Below, one piece after another: positions 36,201-42,358 of a stretch of 64,000 nt of DNA (positions are counted from its first letter, which is position 1; each line of letters begins with the position of its first letter). The notes under the pieces are model-generated. The model had not been told where the DNA came from, did no database searches, and saw only the letters and a program-made list of their open reading frames with translations. The position numbers and the translations under genes were made by a program. Source of the DNA: SG8-4 sp964598225 (GTDB lineage Bacteria; Planctomycetota; Phycisphaerae; Sedimentisphaerales; Anaerobacaceae); assembly GCA_964598225.1 (NCBI GenBank), contig CAZRBG010000001.1:124001-188000 (forward strand). The letters run 5' to 3'.

Positions 36201-36297
36201 AGAAGCGCGTGCGGCGTGGAAAAAAGGCGCCGCCGGACACAAAGGTTCGCCAGAGCAGAATGGGTGTATCGAACGCTGCCGAAAGGAACTGAAGTAA
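33232..36297 (+). CDS. Exported DUF5107 and TPR-repeat protein
   Basis: About 1021 residues. A signal peptide (YFCTILLTVFVFTACSVPVRA) leads into a DUF5107 domain (VKGAIVYPYTMQDDL, LPELGGRLHSVFDKT, ISGGVEWNAGPHGHTV), a galactose-mutarotase-like beta fold often attached to TPRs in carbohydrate loci. From about residue 500 to the end there are many tetratricopeptide repeats (AREYYEMALAEDPQYSPALRGLAIL, AHLHLGNLYAHLGRVDEAVGHWRKA). The ATG at 33232 has GGTGA 5 bases upstream, so the earlier frame start at 33202 is less likely. Codons 31-39 are a copy of the palindromic repeat read through in frame, just after the signal peptide. It is followed 20 bp later by the symporter. Confidence 0.85.
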   Translation: MTSLHKYFCTILLTVFVFTACSVPVRASEKNASRRHYKRTDVRAWEGTITIPTYDWSEDINPKLWALESGTKFSTTVKGAIVYPYTMQDDLSRTKKDRTYKALFLENEYLKVTCLPELGGRLHSVFDKTEGEEMFHLNDVIKPGMIAMRGAWISGGVEWNAGPHGHTVTVLSPVDAILGENSDGSAYLEINNLEKSQRTQWTVRVTLHPGKAYLDERIRLFNPVDAMSPYYFWNCTAFPNRKGMRFIYPMTLGTDHAGVKFFNWPVHEGKDLTWLKNYETSSSVFSVNCVFDFFGAYDVDADRGIVQTADHHELSGKKAWTWGTWDFGLVSQQNLTDNDGPYIEVQSGPLPTQSDYGMLMPRQQVSWQEYWYPVHGLGDGFEYANRDVAVQTERKDGRLTLRIISTGEFLGATCTIDQYREIVTKTIDLTPKNPQIVTFQQESKSPVHFVIRNRQRTVLGEFTTPLPIPEQAPPEPSALMTESDEQLTLQEKFLRGRKHDLATNRRKAREYYEMALAEDPQYSPALRGLAILDVEAGLYEKAAERLKVAASRDDADGLSWYFLGVCHLKTRNEKEALTCASKAARCSGTASLGHDLAGRAYMRLGEYAKAVTEFEKAGLHNRTDTKIKNHLMLALYASGDETSAYELAEQRVRRNPTDLVPRALLALRTEKEMDDFIHEARAFVGEDEFQMLEAYLFFSELGLTRQAGWLLQAVCVEAVPEYKRSPLPLYYRAYYESQARSDPGLIRRSLRQAARIHKDFVFPSRPEAIEVLRYAVRSSPKDAHAHLHLGNLYAHLGRVDEAVGHWRKAADLDSSLSVAFRNLGLHAWAAEEDLSKAEKLYLKAICARPKDQTLYRDLADVLLAADKRPEAIKVMESTPFETLRRADIIIMLAQAYVDERMYDEAINLLESTPYFVNWEGQTITWDLFHKAHVERGLKRYEDKKFAAALRDFEVALTYPENIGVGRSNRPQEARAQYWRGKALQALGREQEARAAWKKGAAGHKGSPEQNGCIERCRKELK
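33322..33346 (-). repeat. Palindromic repeat half-unit inside a coding sequence
   Basis: A 25-bp copy (minus strand GTTTGTAGTGACGCC then GTGAGGCGTT) differs from the copy at 33171-33195 by one base. It encodes NASRRHYK between the signal peptide and the DUF5107 domain and keeps the frame open. Confidence 0.75.
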
Positions 36298-36317
36298 TCT
36301 CCGCAGAGGAAGACTGT

Positions 36318-37883
36318 ATGGATCTTAACAGTATCGGAATCGGGACTAACTTCGGTGCAATTGACTGGTGCATCGTGGTAGGTTATTTGATCGCCATCGT
36401 GGCTTTCGGCGTGTATATAAAACGCTACATAAGCAGCGTGACGGACTTTATCGTCGCCGGCAGGGGCCTTAAGACCTTTCTTGGCATTGCCACGATGATC
36501 GGGACCGAACTGGGTCTTGTCACCGTGATGTACTCGGCGCAGAAAGGATTCACCGGCGGGTTCGCGGCTTTTCATATCGCTCTGGCCGCGGCTATTGTGA
36601 CGCTGGTGGTCGGCCTGACCGGCTTCATCGTCGTGCCGTTGCGGCGTATGAGGGTGATGACTATTCCGGAATTCTACGAAAAACGTTTCGGTCGCGGTGT
36701 CCGCATCTTGGGCGGCATCATACTGGCTCTTTCCGGCATACTTAATATGGGCCTGTTCCTCAAGGCTGGGGCGATCTTTGTAATGGGTATAACCAATGTG
36801 GGCGTTACCAATATCACCCCGGACATGCAACTGGCGCTCGGCACGGAACTGAAGGTAATCATGACTGTTCTGCTCGGAGGCGTGCTGCTGTATACTTCAC
36901 TTGGCGGCATGGTTTCTGTGGTGGTGCTGGATTACATTCAGTTTGTGGTCCTGTCGTTCGGCCTTCTGGCCACAAGTCTGGTTTCCGTAAGATATCTCGG
37001 CTGGAGCAACATCATTGATACGGTGTCCCAGGTTAAAGGCGAAGCGGGTTTCAATCCGTTCCACGGCGAAGGCTTCGGAGTCTCTTACGTAGTGTGGATG
37101 TTCTTTCTGGGCCTGGTAAGTTGTGCCGTCTGGCAAACGGCGGTTATACGTGCCTGCTCGGCGAAGAGCATCAGCGTGGTTAAACGACTCTACGTCTGGT
37201 CTTCCATAGGATTTTTGATCCGTTTCCTGCTACCCTACTTCTTTGGAATTTCGGCGTTTGTGTTTATCACTCAGAACGAGTCTTTGCGAAGCATTTTTCT
37301 GCCCGAAGGCTCGGAGGCATCCTCCGACGTGACCCTTCTGGCCATGCCCGCTTTTCTCGGCCACGTTCTCCCTGCCGGTTTTGTCGGTATCATCTGTGCC
37401 GGCATGCTGGCGGCGTTTATGTCAACTCACGACAGTTACCTGCTTTGCTGGAGTTCGGTGCTGACGCAGGACGTGGTGGCGCCGTGGTTCAAGGAAGGTC
37501 TCTCATCCAAGACGCGTCTGCTGCTGACGCGAATCTTCATCGTGGCAATCGGTCTTTTCATCCTGGTATGGGGACTGTGGTATGATCTCGGACAGGATTT
37601 GTGGGACTATATGGCCATTTCCGGAGCCATATACTTTACTGGAGCAATCTCTCTATTGGTCTTCGGGCTGTACTGGAAGGGCGCGAGCGAGGTCGGCGCC
37701 TACCTTGCGCTTATATGTGGTTTCGGAGCAATATTTGGATTAAAGCCGATTCAAGAGCTTATAGACGTAGAAGTACCCAGCGCTATTGTCGGACTGGTCG
37801 TTATAGCACTCGCCGCGGTGATGATGATCGCCGGCTCGTTGGCGTTTCCGGGTCGCGGCAGGTCCGCTGAGAATTTGGAGTAA
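36318..37883 (+). CDS. Sodium:solute symporter (SSS family)
   Basis: A 521-residue inner-membrane protein with about 13 transmembrane segments, of the SSS family (SglT/PutP fold), which brings in sugars or organic acids with Na+. Family landmarks are DFIVAGRGLKTFLGIATMIGTELG near the start, YEKRFGRGVRILGG, GGMVSVVVLDYIQF and AFMSTHDSYLLCWSSVLTQDV. The frame is open further upstream, overlapping the preceding gene. The ATG at 36318 is chosen because AGAGGAAG lies 6 bases before it and membrane segment 1 begins there. It is followed 6 bp later by a 50-residue membrane protein and then a UroD-family gene. The substrate is unknown. Confidence 0.92.
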   Translation: MDLNSIGIGTNFGAIDWCIVVGYLIAIVAFGVYIKRYISSVTDFIVAGRGLKTFLGIATMIGTELGLVTVMYSAQKGFTGGFAAFHIALAAAIVTLVVGLTGFIVVPLRRMRVMTIPEFYEKRFGRGVRILGGIILALSGILNMGLFLKAGAIFVMGITNVGVTNITPDMQLALGTELKVIMTVLLGGVLLYTSLGGMVSVVVLDYIQFVVLSFGLLATSLVSVRYLGWSNIIDTVSQVKGEAGFNPFHGEGFGVSYVVWMFFLGLVSCAVWQTAVIRACSAKSISVVKRLYVWSSIGFLIRFLLPYFFGISAFVFITQNESLRSIFLPEGSEASSDVTLLAMPAFLGHVLPAGFVGIICAGMLAAFMSTHDSYLLCWSSVLTQDVVAPWFKEGLSSKTRLLLTRIFIVAIGLFILVWGLWYDLGQDLWDYMAISGAIYFTGAISLLVFGLYWKGASEVGAYLALICGFGAIFGLKPIQELIDVEVPSAIVGLVVIALAAVMMIAGSLAFPGRGRSAENLE

Positions 37884-37889
37884 CACGGC

Positions 37890-38042
37890 ATGGACTTTTG
37901 GATTAATCTTTGGGAAATTTTCTTCTTCGCAAGCCTTACGGTCTTTGCGGCTCTGGCCGTAGTGGTTTCTATCGGCGGTTTTTTTAATATTCGGTCGCTG
38001 TTCAAGAGCCTGACCGAGCGAAGCGAGCAGGATGATACTTAG
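37890..38042 (+). CDS. Small single-span membrane protein, likely symporter accessory subunit
   Basis: A 50-residue frame starting 6 bp after the symporter stop and ending 9 bp before the UroD-family gene. It has an aromatic-rich N-terminus (MDFWINLWEIFFF), one hydrophobic span (ASLTVFAALAVVVSIGGFF) and a charged cytoplasmic tail (SLTERSEQDD). Tiny membrane proteins in this position next to SSS transporters are known as symporter small accessory proteins. The assignment rests on size, topology and tight spacing rather than a strong motif. It fills the gap exactly with same-strand coding, which supports it being real. Confidence 0.72.
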   Translation: MDFWINLWEIFFFASLTVFAALAVVVSIGGFFNIRSLFKSLTERSEQDDT

Positions 38043-38051
38043 AATCGCCCG

Positions 38052-39197
38052 ATGATGACCCGGCGGCAAAGACTGATGGCTACCCTGCGCGGCGAACCGG
38101 TTGACCGGCCCGCCGTCAATTTCTATGAGGTCGGAGGCTTCGACGTCGATCAGTGCGATCCGAATGAGTTCAACGTCTATAACGATCCATCCTGGCGGCC
38201 GCTGCTTGAGCTGGCCGAGCAACAATCCGATCTTATTCGGATGCGCAGTCCCGTCAAGTCGCGCAGCCACGAAGTCGAGGCCGATAGTCCCCGCAGTGAG
38301 TTCTTCAAGACAGAAGAATATTTTGAGGGCCGCTGCCGTTTCAGGCGGGTAACCTTGAAGATTGCAGGAAGAACAATGACGTCGCTGACGCGGCGAAGTC
38401 CGGAGGTCGACACGATATGGACCATCGAACATCTGCTCAAAGACGCGGATGATCTCAAAGCCTATCTGGAATTGCCTGATGAAGTCTTCGCTGAGGAGCT
38501 TGACATCGATCATCTGATTGAAGAGGATGAGAAGCTCGCAGAGCGCGGCATTGTTATGGTAGATACCGACGACCCGATCTGTGCCGCGGCGTCGCTTTTC
38601 AGTATGGAAGACTATACCGTCGTTGCCTTGACTGAGCAGAGGCTGTTTCATCGATTGCTCGAGAAGCTCTCGCGCCGCATATATGCAAGGACCGAAAGAA
38701 CGGCCACAGAATTCGCGGGACATTTATGGCGCGTGTACGGTCCGGAGTATGCCGCAGAGCCTTACCTGCCGCCGCATCTGTTCGAGGAATATGTCGTGCG
38801 TTATACAGGCCCGATGGTGGAGATGATTCAAAGCAACGGCGGTTTCGCCTGCATCCATTGCCACGGCAGGATTCGCGCCGTTCTCGATCATATAGTCGGG
38901 ATGGGAGCTGCCGCGATTGACCCAATCGAGCCATCGCCGCAGGGGGACGTCGAGCTGGCGGATGTTCGCCGAAAATACGGCGAGAGGCTGGTGCTTTTCG
39001 GCAACATCGAGTACGCCCACATCGAGAACACAGAACCGGCGCATTTCAAGAAGATCGTGGAAAAGTGTCTCAAAGATGGAACACACGGTACGGGCAGAGG
39101 CTTTGTCCTTATGCCGTCTGCGGCCCCGATCGGTCGCAAGGTCACGGCTCAGATTCTGGCCAACTACGAGACAATGGTCCGGCTGGCCTGTTCGTAG
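38052..39197 (+). CDS. Uroporphyrinogen decarboxylase-family protein
   Basis: 381 residues of the URO-D/methyltransferase superfamily: the N-terminal TRRQRLMATLRGEPVDRPAVNFYE, a central RVYGPEYAAEPYLPPHLFEEYV, and a C-terminal FACIHCHGRIRAVLDHIVGMGAAAIDPIEPSPQGDVELADVRRKYG. The His-x-Cys-His segment fits the metal-dependent methyltransferase branch better than haem synthesis, as do the absent haem-enzyme motifs. It ends the DUF5107-symporter-small protein run and probably handles an imported methylated or carboxylated compound, an inference. Its TAG stop is the first part of a palindromic repeat, which may have replaced the original 3' end. Confidence 0.82.
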   Translation: MMTRRQRLMATLRGEPVDRPAVNFYEVGGFDVDQCDPNEFNVYNDPSWRPLLELAEQQSDLIRMRSPVKSRSHEVEADSPRSEFFKTEEYFEGRCRFRRVTLKIAGRTMTSLTRRSPEVDTIWTIEHLLKDADDLKAYLELPDEVFAEELDIDHLIEEDEKLAERGIVMVDTDDPICAAASLFSMEDYTVVALTEQRLFHRLLEKLSRRIYARTERTATEFAGHLWRVYGPEYAAEPYLPPHLFEEYVVRYTGPMVEMIQSNGGFACIHCHGRIRAVLDHIVGMGAAAIDPIEPSPQGDVELADVRRKYGERLVLFGNIEYAHIENTEPAHFKKIVEKCLKDGTHGTGRGFVLMPSAAPIGRKVTAQILANYETMVRLACS

Positions 39198-39276
39198 TGA
39201 CGCCATAAGGCGTTTTTTTGGTCATGAACAAGGGCGAGATGCCCTCGCTATAAACGCCTTACGGCATCACTATAAA
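39193..39276. repeat. Palindromic dispersed repeat, 84-bp copy with two inverted half-units
   Basis: The left end GTTCGTAGTGACGCC (39193-39207) and right end GGCATCACTATAAAC (39262-39276) are near-perfect inverted copies of the family half-unit. Each is followed or preceded by a GGCGTT/AACGCC self-palindrome. An AGGGCGAG/CCCTCGCT stem lies between. The left end supplies the stop codon of the preceding gene. Confidence 0.75.
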
Positions 39277-39761
39277 CTAAAGAGGCGTTGCATCGAACAG
39301 GAGAACATCAAAGGATTCGATCCTGAATGTTTGTTCTCTTCCGGCAGTCAGCACAATCGCCTCACTTCGGCCATCCTCTTTCCACGGACTCTTAAGAGAG
39401 TACTTTCGTGCCGCACCTTGAGGTAATTCGAATCCTAATTGCGGATCATCCCACCCATCGTCCAGAACGAACGAGCTTATCCTGACTCCACGCTTTTCGG
39501 TCAACTCTTTGCCGAACAGTTCGACAACCTCGATGAATTGCTCGGGCTGAACCTTTCCCATTCAAACCTCAGGGCTTGCTTCTCCAACACGATCTTGCTA
39601 TCGGAGATACTTGCGCGAGCCTTACCAGGCGCGGCAGCCGGGAACGGCAGCGACGGTAGAGCTTTCGCGTAGCCTGCCACGGACAAAAGAGTAAAGATAA
39701 GCGATAAAAGGAACGAATATTCGGAGCTTCGTCTAATCATTTTGCAACTCCTTACGGCCAC
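39277..39761 (-). pseudogene. Internally deleted glycoside-hydrolase remnant (alpha-galactosidase-like)
   Basis: Pieces of one secreted protein are joined by deletions and a frameshift. From 39761 a signal peptide (FLLSLIFTLLSVAGYAKA) and SDSKIVLEKQALRFEWE break off near 39555. The next frame reads FIEVVELFGKELTEKRGVRISSFVLDDGWDDP, a catalytic-barrel motif of GH36/GH27-like enzymes, and then jumps directly to a C-terminal tail (YSLKSPWKEDGRSEAIVLTAGREQTFRIESFDVLLFDA). Only about 160 codons remain of what should be several hundred. The right palindromic repeat abuts its 3' end exactly, which may mark the rearrangement. The subfamily is a guess from the DDGWDDP motif. Confidence 0.7.
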
Positions 39762-39868
39762 AACCGAATTGCATTTTTGTCGTTACTGTTTACATCGTGC
39801 CATGTCTGCTCTATGATAAGGCAATCAGAATCTGTTTCAATTATATTCGCTTTTGCGGATAACGTCGG

Positions 39869-40810
39869 ATGATAGAGACGGCAAATAAAGAGAAATATCG
39901 GGGCCTCATTGCGGCGGTTTTTACTCCCTTTGCCGCAGACGGGACCTTGAATCCGGATTTGGTGCCGGCGATTGTAGAGCATCTCATCGGCGATGGGATA
40001 CGCGGCATTTACGTCTGCGGCACGACCGGGGAGGGGCCGCTGCTCTCGGGCGATGAGCGTCGTGCCGTCGCCCGGGCCTACGTGGATGCTGTCGGCAGGC
40101 GAATTCCCGTCATCGTTCAGGTTGGCCACAACAGCCTGACCGAAGCTCGCGGCCTGGCGGTGCACGCCCGTCAAGTCGGCGCCGATGCGATATCCGCCGT
40201 TCCGCCAATGTACTTCAAACCGGAATCAACCGAGGTGCTCGTCGAGTGTCTGCGCGAGATCACGTCGGCTGTGCCGGAGCTTCCATTCTTTTACTATCAC
40301 ATACCAAGGTTCACGGGGGCGCAGATTGACGTGCTCGAACTGCTGCGGCGGGCCGAACGGGAGCTTCCCGGTTTTATCGGCATAAAATACAGCGCTGCGA
40401 CCGTAAACGAGTACCAGGAATGTCTCGACTTTGTCGAAGATCGCTATGCAATTCTTTTCGGCTGCGACGAAATGCTGCTGAGTGGTTTATCCGCCGGAGC
40501 CGCCGGTGCGGTCGGAAGCACATATAACTTTGCCGCTCCGCTTTACAATTCACTGATTACGGCATTCGAACGGAGAGATTTAGAAGCCGCCCGGCGATTT
40601 CAAAGCCTGTCTTTGAAGATGATTCGCTTGATGTACAAGTATAGGGGATTGCCCGCATTCAAGGCGACGATGGGATTGTTAGGTTTGGATTGCGGCCCAG
40701 CCCGGCTGCCGATCCAGACCCTGTCAGCCGATGAAGTTCAGGCTATGAAGCTGGATCTGGAACACATAGGTTTCTTCGACTGGTCAAGGAGAACAAAAAA
40801 GCGCCGCTAA
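39869..40810 (+). CDS. Dihydrodipicolinate synthase/N-acetylneuraminate lyase-family aldolase
   Basis: A 313-residue class I aldolase of the DapA/NanA superfamily. It shows the GTTGEG phosphate/carboxylate loop (51-56), the YYHIP segment with the active-site Tyr (142-146) and Schiff-base Lys173 in GIKYS. The YYHIP and IKY-S context and the neighbourhood of sugar genes fit N-acetylneuraminate lyase, which splits sialic acid to N-acetylmannosamine and pyruvate, better than lysine synthesis; the sequence alone does not settle it. It is cytoplasmic and single. The upstream gap contains only the glycosidase remnant on the other strand. Confidence 0.85.
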   Translation: MIETANKEKYRGLIAAVFTPFAADGTLNPDLVPAIVEHLIGDGIRGIYVCGTTGEGPLLSGDERRAVARAYVDAVGRRIPVIVQVGHNSLTEARGLAVHARQVGADAISAVPPMYFKPESTEVLVECLREITSAVPELPFFYYHIPRFTGAQIDVLELLRRAERELPGFIGIKYSAATVNEYQECLDFVEDRYAILFGCDEMLLSGLSAGAAGAVGSTYNFAAPLYNSLITAFERRDLEAARRFQSLSLKMIRLMYKYRGLPAFKATMGLLGLDCGPARLPIQTLSADEVQAMKLDLEHIGFFDWSRRTKKRR

Positions 40811-40921
40811 CGGCGAGATCCGTTTCTTTCAGGAAACCTTATCGTTGCATCGCAGAATTCTTTCGATTCCTCAGTAATCCATGTCTCATTTAGATTGTCG
40901 TGCTTTCCTGGTCCTTGGAAA

Positions 40922-42349
40922 TCAACAGAGAGGAGCTTCCGGGCAACTGCCGCATAGTGTTAATGCAGGTGATTTGTGTTTGTCCGGGAGCTGTTTTGCG
41001 GCGTCCTTGAGTGCCGTCCTTAAACCTTCTTCGATAGTGGGATGGTAGAACGGCATCCGGAGGACATCAAACAGGGTTAGTTCTTGTTGTATGGCTAAAG
41101 CCAATTGGTGCGCGAGATGCTCGGCGTCGGGGCAGATAAATTCTGCTCCCAGGACCCGGCCGTTTCCAGTGTCTACATAAATATGGAAAAGGCCCTCGTT
41201 TCGCATCTCAAGCATCGCACGTGATTGTTGGGAAAAATCCGCCTTGCCGACGACAAACGATCGTTCGCTGCTTTTGAGTTGCTCATAGGTCAGACCCACG
41301 GCGCCAACTTCCGGATCGGTGAATATCAGTGCTAAAGGTATCCTGCGGCAATAACACTCGATTTTGTCCGATGAGCTGTTGCGGCCCGCTATAAAGCCCT
41401 CGTCCAGGACTTCGTGCAGAATCGGGCGGCACCCGTTTACGTCTCCGGCAATGAATACAGGTAGATCGGCGACCTGCATGGTGCTCGCATCGAACGGTGG
41501 CATGCCCCGTTCGTCCAGCGAGACGCCGAGGTTCTCAAAACCCAGACCCCGCAGTCCCGGTTCAATACCTGCGGCTACGATTGCAGAATCGACGGTCACC
41601 TCGAGATTCTGGCGACTTACTAAAAGACCCTGACCGTTCTCCTGGAGCTTAACAGCAGCACCGAGATGAATGGGAAATTCTTTTCGTAAAATGCGAAGAG
41701 ACTCACTATCGATATCCGGATTCGTGATTGTCCCAATGGTTTCCTTCATTTCAAAACCAGTGATCTCAATTCCCAGACGACTGAGGGTCTGGCCGAGTTC
41801 CAGGCCGATTGGTCCCAGGCCGATAACAGCAATTCGTCGGGGCAGGTCCTCCTGCTCGAAGATAGTCTCGCTGGTGAGTATACGGTCTCCGAATTTTTTC
41901 CAGGGATCCGGTACTTTCGGGCGGGCGCCCGCTGCGATAATAATCTTCTCGGTTTCGATCTCCGTACTATCTATGCGAATACGGTTGGGCGCCGTTATTC
42001 GCGCCGATCCTCTGACCAGGTGGTCGCCGGCAACACGCTCCGTAGCCGCTACCATTCCACCGGCGAAGTGATCTCTCAGTTCGCGAACGTGCTGCATTAT
42101 CGCCGGGATATCCGCTCGCAATCGGTCGGCTCCCGTTATACCTTCGGCACCGAAGAGAACGCGTCGATGATAATCTCTGGCTACGCTGATCAGCGCTTTT
42201 GAGGGCATGCATCCGACGCGTGCACACTTTGTGCCGAGAGGGCCGTTATCGACCATTATGAAACTGTCGGTACGGTCGCGAACCTGCCGCAAAGCGGACA
42301 GTCCCGCGCTGCCGGCGCCTATGATAGCAACTTGTACCTTTTCCTGCAT
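40922..42349 (-). CDS. Dihydrolipoyl dehydrogenase-like pyridine nucleotide-disulfide oxidoreductase
   Basis: A 475-residue class I flavoprotein: FAD-binding IIGAGSAG near the start, a redox-active pair Cys42/Cys47 in GTKCARVGCMPSK, a second nucleotide motif (AVIGLGPIGLELGQTL), VFIAGDVNG, and the C-terminal FYHPTIEEGLR with the catalytic His. The CARVGC spacing is that of dihydrolipoyl dehydrogenase, but no 2-oxoacid dehydrogenase genes are nearby, so its partner may be different. It ends in a Cys-containing tail (TLCGSCPEAPLC) that is unusual for the family. It starts 9 bp after the UPF0182 gene and probably shares its transcript. Confidence 0.88.
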   Translation of the reverse strand: MQEKVQVAIIGAGSAGLSALRQVRDRTDSFIMVDNGPLGTKCARVGCMPSKALISVARDYHRRVLFGAEGITGADRLRADIPAIMQHVRELRDHFAGGMVAATERVAGDHLVRGSARITAPNRIRIDSTEIETEKIIIAAGARPKVPDPWKKFGDRILTSETIFEQEDLPRRIAVIGLGPIGLELGQTLSRLGIEITGFEMKETIGTITNPDIDSESLRILRKEFPIHLGAAVKLQENGQGLLVSRQNLEVTVDSAIVAAGIEPGLRGLGFENLGVSLDERGMPPFDASTMQVADLPVFIAGDVNGCRPILHEVLDEGFIAGRNSSSDKIECYCRRIPLALIFTDPEVGAVGLTYEQLKSSERSFVVGKADFSQQSRAMLEMRNEGLFHIYVDTGNGRVLGAEFICPDAEHLAHQLALAIQQELTLFDVLRMPFYHPTIEEGLRTALKDAAKQLPDKHKSPALTLCGSCPEAPLC

Positions 42350-42358
42350 TTCTTGCTC

